From Candidatus Nitrotoga sp. BS (GTDB lineage: Bacteria; Pseudomonadota; Gammaproteobacteria; Burkholderiales; Gallionellaceae): DNA of 55,402 nt. Made by a program: the position numbers and the translations under genes. Numbering within the stretch: position 1 is the first letter of the stretch; every line of letters begins with the position of its first letter. A model generated the notes under the pieces. It did no database searches and was not told the DNA's origin. It saw only the letters and a list, made by a program, of their open reading frames with translations. Below are positions 26,197-35,944 of the stretch, one piece after another. The stretch is taken from positions 1-55,402 of the forward strand of contig NZ_CAKMLL010000040.1 in NCBI RefSeq assembly GCF_927797785.1, in the 5' to 3' direction.

Positions 26197-26907
26197 TCAA
26201 GCGTTAACTTTGCCATCAGGATTCCTGACATGCTCAACAGCCAACTGGTAGATCTCGACAAGGTCTTCTTCGCTGACGTCGATCACACCATCCATTTGAG
26301 TCAGTGCCCATTCGATATCAGCTCGCTCGAGTTGGACATGCTTCGGCGGAGTGTATTTCGGTGGAGGGGGTTGGGAGGCATGCCGCACCGGGTAATACCG
26401 GCCAGGTACAAGGTTATTGACCAACATCGCCAGCACCATGGAGATTCCGGCATTCGCCAGCACGATGCATACTACCCATGGCCAACCCATCGGGTGGAAT
26501 TGTGCGCTGAGCAATACTAACGTGAGCGCTGTGGCTGCACCCGGTGGGTGCAGGCAATTAAAGTAATGCATCAGAAGTATTGCAAATCCCACTGCGCAGC
26601 CTGCGGCTACTAAAGGGTCACTGATGTTTTGGCTGCATAGCCAACCCGCTATTGTCGAAATAAAATGACCACCCATTAAAGGCCACGGTTGCGCCAAAGG
26701 ACTGTGCGGTATAGCAAAGAGAAGCACGGCAGAGGCTGCTATTGAGCTCAGCATGACAAGTGGATAATTGAAGTGTGGCAAATATTTGAACGCAATCCCC
26801 AAGAGCAGGATGGCAATGCCAGCTGCTAAGCTGCTGCGAATTTTCTCGGTGTGCGAAACGGGTGCAGTATGTGTCTTAAAAGACAGGAAAAATTCTTTAA
26901 AATCCAT
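26197..26907 (-). CDS. HPP-family membrane protein
   Basis: Four to five membrane helices (about residues 25-170) carry the family signature CLHPPGAATALTL. A soluble tail contains VQLERADIEWALTQMDGVIDVSEEDL. HPP proteins are poorly studied; a plant and cyanobacterial member has been reported to transport nitrite. A nitrogen-oxide role here is therefore possible but only inferred, helped slightly by the hemerythrin-like gene that follows. It appears intact at 236 aa. Confidence 0.8.
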   Translation of the reverse strand: MDFKEFFLSFKTHTAPVSHTEKIRSSLAAGIAILLLGIAFKYLPHFNYPLVMLSSIAASAVLLFAIPHSPLAQPWPLMGGHFISTIAGWLCSQNISDPLVAAGCAVGFAILLMHYFNCLHPPGAATALTLVLLSAQFHPMGWPWVVCIVLANAGISMVLAMLVNNLVPGRYYPVRHASQPPPPKYTPPKHVQLERADIEWALTQMDGVIDVSEEDLVEIYQLAVEHVRNPDGKVNA

Positions 26908-26980
26908 TACGTTTGGTTGCTCCTCTGGCTATTTGAAAAGTTTAAAGTTTGTGTACTGTGTTTAATAAGGGATAAAGTAT

Positions 26981-27817
26981 TTAGTCGGCAAACAAATTCA
27001 CCAAACCATCCAGCCCCACAAAGTTAAACGCATAACTGGCCTGCGCGAGCACTACCGGTTTTGCGTGATAGGCGATACTGACGCCAGCTTGCGCCATCAT
27101 CTTGAGATCGTTGGCACCATCGCCCATAGCTATAATCTGTTCTGCCTTAAGCTTCAATTCATCGCGTATACGCACCAACCAATCAGCTTTACCTTGTGCG
27201 TCGAGGATATGTCCGAGTACTTTGCCAGTCAGTTTGCCGTTGATGATTTCCAAAGTACTGGCATGGGCATAGTCGAGACCTAGACGTTGCTTCAAGCGGT
27301 CGGCGAAAAAGGTAAAGCCACCTGACACCAGCATGGTCTTGATGCCGTGTTCTTTTAGTTTGGCCAACATGATTTCGGCACCGTTATTGAGTTGCAGACG
27401 TTCGTCATACACGCGTTGCAATGCGCTTTCTTCCAGCCCAGCCAGCAACGCCACGCGGCGACTCAGGCTCTCACTGAAATCAATCTCCCCGCGCATCGCC
27501 GCTTCGGTGATGGACGCAACTTGGGGTTTAATTTGGAGCATATCGGCGACTTCGTCAATACATTCTATGGAAATGAGGGTGGAATCCATGTCCATCACTA
27601 CCAGGCCAAAGTCCGATAAATGCTGGTTTGGGCGGACAAAGCCATAGTCGAGTTGGTGTTCATAACAGTAGGCAGCAACGGCATCATGCGGCTTGGCATC
27701 ATATAGTCGGAAGGTGTGCGCCGAGGTTTGTTCAATACGGGATGCGGTGGTCAGCCCAGCAAGGTAGTTTATATGGGTAGGGGCGATCTTTTGGGTGCCT
27801 TGGATAATGAAGTTCAT
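26981..27817 (-). CDS. serB: Phosphoserine phosphatase
   Basis: SerB makes serine from phosphoserine. HAD-family motifs are clear: DMDSTLISIECIDE (nucleophile and acid aspartates), SGGFTFF, the conserved Lys region and MGDGANDLKMM. An N-terminal ACT-like part (residues 1-70) is present, as in E. coli-type SerB. The 278-aa length is normal. It is 73 bp from the HPP gene and shares its strand, but probably has its own promoter. Confidence 0.96.
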   Translation of the reverse strand: MNFIIQGTQKIAPTHINYLAGLTTASRIEQTSAHTFRLYDAKPHDAVAAYCYEHQLDYGFVRPNQHLSDFGLVVMDMDSTLISIECIDEVADMLQIKPQVASITEAAMRGEIDFSESLSRRVALLAGLEESALQRVYDERLQLNNGAEIMLAKLKEHGIKTMLVSGGFTFFADRLKQRLGLDYAHASTLEIINGKLTGKVLGHILDAQGKADWLVRIRDELKLKAEQIIAMGDGANDLKMMAQAGVSIAYHAKPVVLAQASYAFNFVGLDGLVNLFAD

Positions 27818-27860
27818 GTGCTTATAGAATTTTAATTTGGTGCGATGAATAATGGTGATT

Positions 27861-27888
27861 TGTCATGCTCTCGAAAGAAGGAATGACA
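27861..27888. repeat. Short imperfect inverted repeat between serB and mfd
   Basis: TGTCAT at the left and ATGACA at the right bracket an imperfect stem (GCTC TCGAAAGA AGGA). It sits in the 95-bp gap between mfd and serB, which are on the same strand. It resembles intergenic REP-like hairpins. No T-run follows, so it is a weak terminator at best. Confidence 0.35.
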
Positions 27889-27912
27889 ATGGCTGCAACG
27901 AAGCTAAACGAT

Positions 27913-30900
27913 TCACGATAGCTCATTAAAAAAGTTCTTGATCGCCAACACGCGCTGGCTGACGTCGCCGTATTTTAATTCAATTCTCAGTTTGTCCTGA
28001 CCACTCAGTTTGTACTGGCGCTTGCTCTGGATAAGCGTGATTATGCGCATCGGATCGATGGGCGGATTTGCCATGAACTGAATTTGAATCGCCTCGCTGG
28101 AAGCATCCACCTTGATAATGCCGAGCTGCTTAGCTGCGATGCGCAGACGGTGGCAATCAAGCAGTGTATGGGCAGGCGGTGGCGGCAATCCGAAGCGGTC
28201 TACCAGTTCCTGATGCATGTCGTCCAGTTCTTCTGGCGTGGTACAGTTAGCTAGACGTTTGTATAGCACCAGCCGTTGGTGGATGTCGCCGCAGTATTCG
28301 TTGGGCAGTAAGGCGGGAGTATGCAGGTTAATCTCAGTGGTTACTCCAAGCGGGTGAGCCATGTCTGGTTCTTGGCCCAATCTTAGCGAGGTAATGGCCG
28401 CGTTGAGCATGTCCGTGTAAAGCGAAAAACCAATCTCGTGCATTTCGCCGCTTTGTGATTCGCCCAGAACTTCGCCCGCGCCGCGAATTTCCAGATCATG
28501 CATCGCAAGATAGAAACCGCTGCCCAGTTGTTCCATGGCCTGAATTGCTTCCAATCTTTTTTTCGCCTGCGCGGTAAGTCCTTCCGAATTGTCTACTAGT
28601 AAATAGGCATACGCTTGATGGTGCGAGCGCCCAACTCGGCCGCGCAATTGATGTAGTTGCGCCAATCCAAAGCGGTCTGCGCGGTTCATGATGATGGTGT
28701 TGGCACTGGGTATGTCGATGCCGGTTTCAATTATGGTGGTGCATAGCAACACATTGAAACGCTGTTGGTAAAAATCACGCATGACTGCTTCCAAGTCGCG
28801 CTCTCCCATCTGGCCGTGCGCCACCCGAATACGAGCTTCAGGCAGTAAGGTTCCCAGCTTTTCCGCCATATTGGCGATGGTGGCTACTTCGTTGTGCAGG
28901 AAATAGACTTGTCCGCCGCGCTTTAGTTCGCGCAGCACCGCTTCGCGGATGACGCCCTGGCTGTAGTCGCTAACGAAGGTTTTGATTGACAGGCGGCGTT
29001 GCGGTGCAGTGGCAATCACCGAGAAATCGCGCAGCCCCTCCAAAGACATTGCCAGCGTGCGCGGGATTGGCGTGGCGGTCAGCGTGAGCACGTCAACTTC
29101 GGCGCGTAGTGCCTTGAGGCGCTCTTTTTGCTGCACGCCGAAACGGTGTTCCTCGTCGATGATGATTAACCCAAGGTTGTGGAATTTGATACCCTTCTGG
29201 ATCAGTTTGTGCGTACCGATGATGATGTCAAGCTTGCCATCTTCCATGTCTTTCAGTGTTTGAGTCTGCTCCTTGGCAGAGCGGAAGCGTGACAGTTCGC
29301 CTATTTTAATAGGCCAGTCGGCAAAGCGATTGCAGAAGTTCTGGAAATGTTGTTCTGTGAGCAACGTGGTGGGTACCAGCACTGCTACTTGTTTACCATC
29401 CATCGCCGCAACAAAGGCTGCGCGCAGAGCGACTTCCGTTTTACCAAAACCCACATCGCCGCAGATTAGCCGATCCATTGGTTTTCCGCTCTGCAGATCA
29501 GTCACTACCGACTCAATGGCGGCTGCTTGATCAGGTGTTTCTTCAAAACCAAAGCCAGCGGCGAACGCTTCGTAATCATGTTGCGACAATTTGAATTGGT
29601 GACCTTTGCGAATGGCGCGCTGGGCATACAGATTGAGCAATTCGGCAGCGGTATCTCGGACCTGCTGCATGGCGCGACGCTTGGCCTTGTCCCAAGTGCC
29701 GCTACCCAGCTTATGCAACGGTGCGGTTTCCGGGGCGCCACCACTGTAACGACTTATTACATGCAGCTGTGCAACTGGAACATATAATTTGTCTTCACCA
29801 GCATACTCCAGCAGCAAAAATTCGTTCTCGCCTTCGCCGAGATCAAGGTTTATCAGGCCATGATAACGTGCAATGCCATGCTGTTCATGCACCACGGGAT
29901 CGCCCGGCTTGAGCTCGGACAGGTCACGCAGCATTCCTTCCATGTTGCTTTTTTTTGTGGCGCGCAAAATCCGGCTGCGTGGCTGCGCGGCATACAGTTC
30001 ACTTTCTGTAATAATCGCCAATTGTTCATCTGGCAATATGAAACCATTCAGCAGTGTCCCTACGGCAAGCATGAAGTGATTGTCACCGGCGAGAAATTCC
30101 GCATAGCTCTCACACAGCGCCGGCGCCAGGCCGTATTCGCGTAAATACTCGGCCATTATTTCGCGCCGCCCCAAACTGTCGGCGAGCAACAACACCCGGC
30201 CAGCATAATTTTGCAGAAAGCTCTGGAGTGCATGTGTCGGAATGTCGGCGCGCCTATTTACAGCGATGTCGGGCAGTTTTTGGGTAGCGCAAGGCGTATG
30301 GGTTTTATATCCCCTTTCCTCTTGGGAAAGGGCAAGGGGAGTCTCGCCCACATTTTCTTTCTCCTCGGAATTGTCAATCTGGGAGGAAGGGGGAGTGTCT
30401 GCGATGAGATCGACCCGTTTGAAATTTTTTGCAGCAATAAAGAAACTTTCTGCGCTCAGGAACAGTTCGTGCGGTTCCAGCAAGGGACGTTGTGGGTCAC
30501 CTCGAAGCAGGTTATAGCGCGACTGCGCATCCTTCGCAAAAGTGGCAATGGCAGCATCCACATTGTGATGCAGGCATAGCGTGGCATGTGCAGGCAAATA
30601 ATCAAACAACGTGGCAGTACGCTCGAAAAATAATGGGAGGTAATATTCGATGCCTGCGGGCGCGATGCCACGGCTCACACCTTTGTAAATACTTGCTTTG
30701 GAAGGATCGCCTTCGAAACGATCGCGAAAGTTTTGACGAAAACGAGCCTGTCCGGCCTCGTCCAGTGGAAACTCGCGCGCCGGTAACAGGCGAATATCCC
30801 GCACCGGATAGATGGTACGCTGGGTATCCACATCGAAGGTCGCGATAGAATCAATTTCATCATCGAACAGGTCAATACGGTAAGGCACACTACTGCCCAT

Positions 30901-31419
30901 CGGGAAAAGGTCAATCAAACTACCCCGCACGCAGTACTCGCCTGGTGTCAGCACCTGCTGAACATGGGTATAACCAGCCAAAGTCATTTGCTCACGCAAT
31001 TTGGCGATGTCCAGTTTCTCAGCGCATTTAAGAAAGAAAGTGAACGCAGCCAGATATTCCACTGGTGACAACGGATATAGCGCGGTGGTTATCGGGACGA
31101 CTATCACATCACATGACTGGCTGTGAATGTGATGTAGTGTAGCAAGTCGCTCAGAAATGAGGTCTTGATGCGGCGAGAAGTGATCATAAGGCAGCGTTTC
31201 CCAATCCGGCAGCAGATGTACGCGAAGCTCTGGGGAAAAAAATGGAATTTCATCCACTAACCGTTGCGCTTCCAGCGCGCTGGCGGCAATAACTACCAGC
31301 GGAACATTTAGCTTGGCATATTGCGCCAGAGCCAAAGCATCGGACGAGCCATTCAGATTGGTATAACGTGGACGGGTGTGTAATGAAGAAAACAGCATCG
31401 GAAAATTAGGTACAGCCAA
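27913..31419 (-). CDS. mfd: Transcription-repair coupling factor
   Basis: Mfd removes RNA polymerase stalled at DNA damage and recruits UvrA, whose gene is also in this window. In order it has a UvrB-like N-terminal module (PDWETLPYDHFSP), the polymerase-interaction domain (LKPGDPVVHEQHGIARYHG) and a RecG-like helicase core. The core has GDVGFGKTEVALRAA (Walker A), IIDEEHRFG (Walker B) and TATPIPRTLAMS, followed by the TRCF C-terminal domain. At 1168 aa it is slightly long because of an in-frame, palindrome-derived insertion of about 35 residues (30290-30400) before KLPDIAV. Confidence 0.96.
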   Translation of the reverse strand: MAVPNFPMLFSSLHTRPRYTNLNGSSDALALAQYAKLNVPLVVIAASALEAQRLVDEIPFFSPELRVHLLPDWETLPYDHFSPHQDLISERLATLHHIHSQSCDVIVVPITTALYPLSPVEYLAAFTFFLKCAEKLDIAKLREQMTLAGYTHVQQVLTPGEYCVRGSLIDLFPMGSSVPYRIDLFDDEIDSIATFDVDTQRTIYPVRDIRLLPAREFPLDEAGQARFRQNFRDRFEGDPSKASIYKGVSRGIAPAGIEYYLPLFFERTATLFDYLPAHATLCLHHNVDAAIATFAKDAQSRYNLLRGDPQRPLLEPHELFLSAESFFIAAKNFKRVDLIADTPPSSQIDNSEEKENVGETPLALSQEERGYKTHTPCATQKLPDIAVNRRADIPTHALQSFLQNYAGRVLLLADSLGRREIMAEYLREYGLAPALCESYAEFLAGDNHFMLAVGTLLNGFILPDEQLAIITESELYAAQPRSRILRATKKSNMEGMLRDLSELKPGDPVVHEQHGIARYHGLINLDLGEGENEFLLLEYAGEDKLYVPVAQLHVISRYSGGAPETAPLHKLGSGTWDKAKRRAMQQVRDTAAELLNLYAQRAIRKGHQFKLSQHDYEAFAAGFGFEETPDQAAAIESVVTDLQSGKPMDRLICGDVGFGKTEVALRAAFVAAMDGKQVAVLVPTTLLTEQHFQNFCNRFADWPIKIGELSRFRSAKEQTQTLKDMEDGKLDIIIGTHKLIQKGIKFHNLGLIIIDEEHRFGVQQKERLKALRAEVDVLTLTATPIPRTLAMSLEGLRDFSVIATAPQRRLSIKTFVSDYSQGVIREAVLRELKRGGQVYFLHNEVATIANMAEKLGTLLPEARIRVAHGQMGERDLEAVMRDFYQQRFNVLLCTTIIETGIDIPSANTIIMNRADRFGLAQLHQLRGRVGRSHHQAYAYLLVDNSEGLTAQAKKRLEAIQAMEQLGSGFYLAMHDLEIRGAGEVLGESQSGEMHEIGFSLYTDMLNAAITSLRLGQEPDMAHPLGVTTEINLHTPALLPNEYCGDIHQRLVLYKRLANCTTPEELDDMHQELVDRFGLPPPPAHTLLDCHRLRIAAKQLGIIKVDASSEAIQIQFMANPPIDPMRIITLIQSKRQYKLSGQDKLRIELKYGDVSQRVLAIKNFFNELS
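30290..30400. repeat. Palindromic repeat inserted in frame in mfd
   Basis: The segment contains CCCCTTTCC TCTTGGGAAAGGGCAAGGGG and a second arm with CTCCTCGG and GGGAGGAAGGGGGAG. On the coding strand it gives LALSQEERG, a peptide often produced when such dispersed repeats are translated. Relatives of Mfd pass straight from the VDL region to KLPD here. The insertion keeps the frame and lies in a linker between domains, so it is probably tolerated. Confidence 0.65.
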
Positions 31420-31571
31420 GTTTCATGGTGCAACATTATATAAGGGAAGCTGCGCAGTTGGCATGGATTGAGAAATTCTCATGGTTTGTGCGGGGCTAGT
31501 AACTTGAATTTTTATTCATTCAATATCTTCGTAACAGGTATTCTTTGATCAAACGAGTATAGGGAATGGGG

Positions 31572-31591
31572 TTCTTCGAACTTGAATCCGC
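31572..31591. repeat. IS30-like terminal sequence, copy 3
   Basis: TTCTTCGAACTTGAATCCGC is a partial copy of the tag seen at 29-51 and 24106-24128. It lies in the 228-bp gap between mfd and dgt, with no transposase nearby. Confidence 0.45.
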
Positions 31592-31647
31592 TATAGTTTA
31601 GAAGTTTTTGGTATGGCGCAGACTTTATTTTTGAAATAGAGAGGGAG

Positions 31648-32769
31648 TCATCCTTCTTCAATTGCAAACAACCTTCGGTGCTCTTTGATGGCGTAGCGAT
31701 CAGTCATGCCAGCGATGTAATCAGATACGGTGCGGGCTCGGTCGGCTTGTGCCTGTTGCTGGAATTGCGGAGGCAGCAGGCGGTTATCTTCCATGAATAT
31801 TTTAAATAGGTCGGTGATAATGCGCCGTGCCTTGGCACTCATGCGCATGACGCGGTAATGACGGTATAAATGCGTATGCAGGAAGGATTTGAGTTCGCGC
31901 TGCTGCTCATGTATCTCGGCACTGAATGCTGCCAGCGGCGGCGCGGCACGTACTTCGGAGATGTCACACACAGCATGAGTCCGAATGTTTTTTTCCGTTT
32001 CATGGATTAAATCTGTAGCAAGTGTATTGATAATGCGCCGTATCGTTTCGTGAATCTGGCGACGCTCGGCTAGGCTGGGGTAGGCTAGTCGCACGGCATC
32101 AAGATGGACGGTAAACAAGCGCACCGAGGTAAATTGCTCCAGCGTAATTAATCCTGAGCGTAGTCCATCATCCACGTCATGGTTGTTGTAGGCGATCTCA
32201 TCGGCCAAATTAGCAATTTGCGCTTCCAGCGAAGGACGCTGCTGCTTAAGGAAACGTTCGCCCACAGCACCCAGCTTTGCGGCATTTACCGGCGAGCAAT
32301 GTTTGAGAATGCCTTCGCGCGTTTCGAAGCATAGATTGAGTCCATTAAAGGCAGCATAATGATCTTCGAGTACGTCCACCACACGTAACGATTGCAGGTT
32401 GTGCTCGAAGCCACCGTAATCCTTCATGCAGGCATTGAGCGCATCCTGTCCGGCGTGGCCGAATGGTGTGTGACCGAGATCGTGAGCGAGCGAAATAGCT
32501 TCCACCAGATCTTCATTTAATTTCAGGTAGCGTGCGATGGAGCGGGCAATTTGTGCTACTTCCATGCTGTGAGTTAATCTGGTGCGGAATAGGTCGCCTT
32601 CATGGTTAACAAATACCTGCGTCTTATATTCCAGACGACGGAAGGCGGTGGAATGGATGATGCGATCACGATCACGTTGAAATTCGCTGCGCCCAAAAGG
32701 GGCTTCTTCGTGCTCAATCCTGCCACGTGAATTGCCCATTGTTACCGCATAAGGTGCAAGTTCAGCCAT
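31648..32769 (-). CDS. dgt: dGTPase-like HD-domain triphosphohydrolase
   Basis: This cuts dNTPs to nucleoside plus triphosphate. The HD metal site is visible as [13 protein letters not shown] and [15 protein letters not shown], with a later YNNHDVDDG segment. At 373 aa it belongs to the shorter bacterial dGTPase-like group, not the E. coli Dgt type, so its exact substrate range is uncertain. Its start overlaps the 3' end of aroB by 8 nt, so they share a transcript; this pairing is common in betaproteobacteria. Confidence 0.93.
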   Translation of the reverse strand: MAELAPYAVTMGNSRGRIEHEEAPFGRSEFQRDRDRIIHSTAFRRLEYKTQVFVNHEGDLFRTRLTHSMEVAQIARSIARYLKLNEDLVEAISLAHDLGHTPFGHAGQDALNACMKDYGGFEHNLQSLRVVDVLEDHYAAFNGLNLCFETREGILKHCSPVNAAKLGAVGERFLKQQRPSLEAQIANLADEIAYNNHDVDDGLRSGLITLEQFTSVRLFTVHLDAVRLAYPSLAERRQIHETIRRIINTLATDLIHETEKNIRTHAVCDISEVRAAPPLAAFSAEIHEQQRELKSFLHTHLYRHYRVMRMSAKARRIITDLFKIFMEDNRLLPPQFQQQAQADRARTVSDYIAGMTDRYAIKEHRRLFAIEEG

Positions 32770-33850
32770 GTGCGCTGTTCGCCACTAAAGTTTGCAGTAA
32801 TAGTTCCGGCTCCACGTTCCCACATATCACCGCATTACCAATGCTTTTAAGCAGCACGAAACGGATTTTGCCGCCAACCACTTTTTTGTCCAAACCCATC
32901 AATTGCAGGTATTTTTCCACGCCCAAATCAGGCGCGACAATTGGTAGGTCAGCGCGTTGAAACAAGCTTTGGATGCGATTTACATCTTCCTTGTTTAGCC
33001 AACCCAAGCGGCACGATAGATCTGCGGCCATAATGGTACCCGCAGCGACTGCCTCGCCATGCAGCCATGCACCATAACCCATGCCTGTCTCGATAGCATG
33101 ACCGAAGGTATGGCCGAGGTTAAGCAGGGCACGTTCTCCATTTTCACGCTCGTCTGCAGCGACTACCTCGGCCTTATTCTGGCAACTGCGTGCGATTGCA
33201 TATTGCAGCGCATCTGCATCACGCGCCAATAATTTTTCCATGTTTTTTTCTAGCCACTCAAAGAAAGGGAGATCGCGGATAAGGCCATATTTTATGACTT
33301 CTGCAATGCCCGCGCGTAATTCCTGATCCGTCAAAGTATTCAAAGTGGTGATGTCGGCAAGCACAACTTGCGGCTGGTAAAATGCACCTATCATATTCTT
33401 ACCCAACGGGTGGTTGATGCCGGTCTTGCCACCGACCGATGAGTCCACCTGTGCCAGCAGAGTGGTGGGAATCTGAATGAACGGCACGCCGCGCAAATAG
33501 GTTGCGGCTGCATAGCCCGTCATGTCGCCTATCACTCCCCCGCCTAATGCAATCAATGGTGTGGTGCGTTCGCACCGATGGGAGAGTAGTGCATCGTAAA
33601 TTAACCCTAGCGTTTCTGCATTCTTGTATTGCTCACCATCTGGCAATATGACGGGTATTATGTCCACGCCATGAGCTTGTAGCATGGTTCGTAATGGTTC
33701 CAAGTATAGCGGTGCCACAGTAGTGTTGGTCACCACTGCTGCTTTTTTGCTAGGTAAGTGCGGCAATAGTAATTCTGCACAAGCAAGTAAGTCACTGCCT
33801 ATATAAATAGGATAGCTGCGCTCCGCCAGCCCGACGGTTAATGTTTGCAT
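32762..33850 (-). CDS. aroB: 3-dehydroquinate synthase
   Basis: AroB makes 3-dehydroquinate in the shikimate pathway, using NAD and a metal. Motifs are LPDGEQYKN, the cofactor loop [32 protein letters not shown], and the metal-binding residues in GHTFGHAIE and WLHGEAV. The 362-aa length is typical. In relatives aroK precedes aroB; here the upstream space is instead filled by mobile-element debris, so aroK is either elsewhere or was separated by insertions. Confidence 0.96.
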   Translation of the reverse strand: MQTLTVGLAERSYPIYIGSDLLACAELLLPHLPSKKAAVVTNTTVAPLYLEPLRTMLQAHGVDIIPVILPDGEQYKNAETLGLIYDALLSHRCERTTPLIALGGGVIGDMTGYAAATYLRGVPFIQIPTTLLAQVDSSVGGKTGINHPLGKNMIGAFYQPQVVLADITTLNTLTDQELRAGIAEVIKYGLIRDLPFFEWLEKNMEKLLARDADALQYAIARSCQNKAEVVAADERENGERALLNLGHTFGHAIETGMGYGAWLHGEAVAAGTIMAADLSCRLGWLNKEDVNRIQSLFQRADLPIVAPDLGVEKYLQLMGLDKKVVGGKIRFVLLKSIGNAVICGNVEPELLLQTLVANSAHG

Positions 33851-33967
33851 AAGTTTTGAGAGCTTCTATTTGAAGACTGTATATTGAGAGGCAGGCAATG
33901 CTATATCATTTTGAACGATCACAAATCGCAGATTGAGTGGTTTGCTGCCTTTTTCCTGTGACTCTAT

Positions 33968-34139
33968 CAGCCTGTCAGATTTAAAGGAAATCGAATCGGC
34001 TGCAAATTTAGCTGAGCGGTGTATTTTTCGCCGGTTTTTTGGGCAATAGAACAACTGCTGCCCAGCAAAATATACCAAATTTATACTCGCTTAGTTAAAC
34101 TTTTGCTATTCGCTACGATTCTTTAAGTCCGACAGGCTG
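33968..34139. mobile_element. 172-bp inverted-repeat (MITE-like) element
   Basis: The left end CAGCCTGTCAGATTTAAAG matches the reverse-complemented right end CAGCCTGTCGGACTTAAAG at 17 of 19 positions. Flanks are CTAT on the left and CTAG on the right, so a 4-bp duplication is only imperfect (3 of 4). The interior has no gene, though a minus-strand 70-codon frame overlaps it by chance. The ends differ from those of the 5593-5845 element, so two distinct miniature families are present. It sits directly upstream of aroB. Confidence 0.65.
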
Positions 34140-34174
34140 CTAGTCTTGTTGTGTCACAAACGAATTTTTTGCTT

Positions 34175-34245
34175 AACCAATTTCAATATAGGCAATGACC
34201 CAAGGCACTTGCGAGCTTTCGAAGTGGCTCAACGTCTGAGAAATA
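34175..34245 (-). mobile_element. Insertion-sequence tail fragment related to the one at 54926-54970
   Basis: On the minus strand the sequence CTCGCAAGTGCCTTGGGTCATT and what follows aligns with only short gaps to 54926-54970, where it forms the C-terminal ASALGHYLHCKL of an IS701-type remnant. Here it reads ASALGHCLY then stop. Only the last few dozen bases are alike, so this is a scrap of the same element type. Confidence 0.5.
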
Positions 34246-34387
34246 ATCAAATTTTTCTTCGGCGCATCCTAAAGGAAGCTACTGCCAGCAAATGGCCATC
34301 AGATTTAGGATGCAGAATTTTGTCCAATCGATGATTTTATTGCGCTAACTCAAGTTGATTACCCTCTTTTTTACTCCTTATTCTCCC

Positions 34388-35159
34388 TCATCCTGTTATT
34401 GCAGGCATTGCGGACGCACCTGTACCTATACCCAATAATTGCGGTGCCAGTTTTCCCATGCGTATGAAGTTGTGCGCCAGCACAAACCACAACGCGACGC
34501 ACTTGACCTTCGCTCTGCCCCGAACCGGCAATAAAACCAATCTGCAGTTGCGTGCTTGCGCGTTCACACATTCAGCCACGCTTGCGCGAAGCTTGTAAAT
34601 CGCTTTAGCTTCCTCTGTCGCCATACGCGCGCGCCACTCTGCAATCGCTGCACGATCAATCGCCTTGGGGGCGTGCTTGTCGATGGTTTTATCTGCTTTG
34701 TCATCGCCATCGGTTTTGGCCTTTTTTGTTTTCTTTGCCTCTGGCACCGGCGCGTATACTGTGGTTTTGTCTGATACCGCATCGATCTGTTCGTGCTTGG
34801 TGTAACCCCCGTTTACGAGCCACTCGTCGGGCGTGCATTCACAATGTTTCTGCACTTGTTCAACCATCGGTGCAAGTTGGCCCATATCGCTGCCAATACA
34901 CACGACATCCACGCCAATAATGACCTGGCTGTCACAATCCGTGGCAAACCGGGCATTGTAGGCCGGACAGAATCCACCGTCTCCCAATTCCATGACCGTT
35001 GCCTACGCATCGGTGCTGGAGGCGCGTGCCGCTGCCTGTTTGCGGCTGAGTGCACCCGGGTCGATTTCGGTTTGCTGTTTCAACGCTTGAACGTGTTCGC
35101 GGGCTGTTATCGGATGTTTGTTTAATTTGTCATATTGAATTCGAGACAAAGAAGGCATG
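34388..35159 (-). pseudogene. IS1182-family transposase remnant
   Basis: The last 201 codons read MELGDGGFCPAYNARFATDCDSQVIIGVDVV to VNAQARNCRL and WFVLAHNFIRMG, which is the C-terminal DDE part of IS1182-type transposases. Upstream in the same frame HPITAREHVQALKQQTEIDPGALSRKQAA continues the family sequence. An in-frame TAG at 35003-35005 stands just before ATVMELGDGGF, and the helical segment usually found there is deleted. The N-terminal domain is absent and no inverted repeats are found at the edges. It is a dead, internally deleted copy. Confidence 0.85.
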
Positions 35160-35172
35160 GCACTTTATTGCC

Positions 35173-35361
35173 TTATTTTTTGTCAGAACTTCCAACAACT
35201 GCTTTCACGCCAGCCGCCGCAACATCGACGGTCGTACTAACCACCGTGGCACCGACCTTAACGGTTGTTGCAACCACGGTAACCGCAGCATCAGCGACAG
35301 TAACCACCGCACAGCCGTTACAGAGAGCGCAAGTTAGGGCGAGCAGAAGATGGGCACGCAT
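35173..35361 (-). CDS. Small putative lipoprotein
   Basis: This 62-aa protein has a hydrophobic start ending in a cysteine (LLLALTCALCNGCAVV). That resembles a lipoprotein signal, although the lipobox is imperfect. A repetitive valine/alanine/threonine stretch (TVADAAVTVVATTVKVGATVV) follows, with a charged end GSSDKK. Similar small proteins of unknown function occur in betaproteobacteria. If exported it would be membrane-bound and very small. It stands among mobile debris and could itself be a leftover of a larger locus. Function is unknown. Confidence 0.5.
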   Translation of the reverse strand: MRAHLLLALTCALCNGCAVVTVADAAVTVVATTVKVGATVVSTTVDVAAAGVKAVVGSSDKK

Positions 35362-35944
35362 GGAGGAGGTTGGGTTGAGGCATTGAGCAAATACGGTTGC
35401 AAAATGGTTGCATTAAATCATGTAACGATATATTTTTACATAACAATATTAGTGCAATTATATGTTTTTGCGGAACATGGTAGTTATTGAATAATTGTAA
35501 TTCCATTTCTTCAATTTATTTTCTATCAATTGGTAAAAACCACCAGCTTTAGCCGGTGCATTTAAGATTTTAAACACTATGAGTTTCATCATACGTTCTG
35601 TGAATACGGTTTTAGCGGAGTCCGACTATTTTAAAGAGGCAGCCTTCTTTCTACTTGCTCGGAAGATAGCCATTTAACCTGCACCACCACAGCAAGATAA
35701 CCTGAAAGCCGCTCTATCGCTTTGCTTTATGGTTATTTATCGAACATGCACCGTCAATCGCTTTTGCAGGGTGTTAGGTGAAGAGTTCTGCGAGAGCATT
35801 CTATCAGCTACTGAAACGCATTCATGGGGTCGTTTTCACAAGTCGCGCGCATATACACAGGTACGGGTGAAATTCCGTAAGTTTGATAGCAATTAAGTAT
35901 GCACAACGGTTGCCAGATTTTATTCTGTTAACGTTCATGGTGCG
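35362..35944. other. 583-bp stretch with no recognisable gene
   Basis: The stretch is AT-rich in its first half. At about 35540-35560 CACCAGCTTTAGCCGGTG forms an imperfect hairpin like those at the ends of IS200/IS605 elements, but no TnpA or TnpB sequence lies beside it. No frame gives a recognisable protein. It is likely a mix of old insertion scars. Confidence 0.4.

Noticed and set aside
33866-34078. 70-codon minus-strand frame upstream of aroB
   Set aside because: Most of it lies within the 172-bp inverted-repeat element and it resembles no protein.
34556-35125. Plus-strand frames in the IS1182 region
   Set aside because: They are shadows of the transposase remnant on the minus strand.
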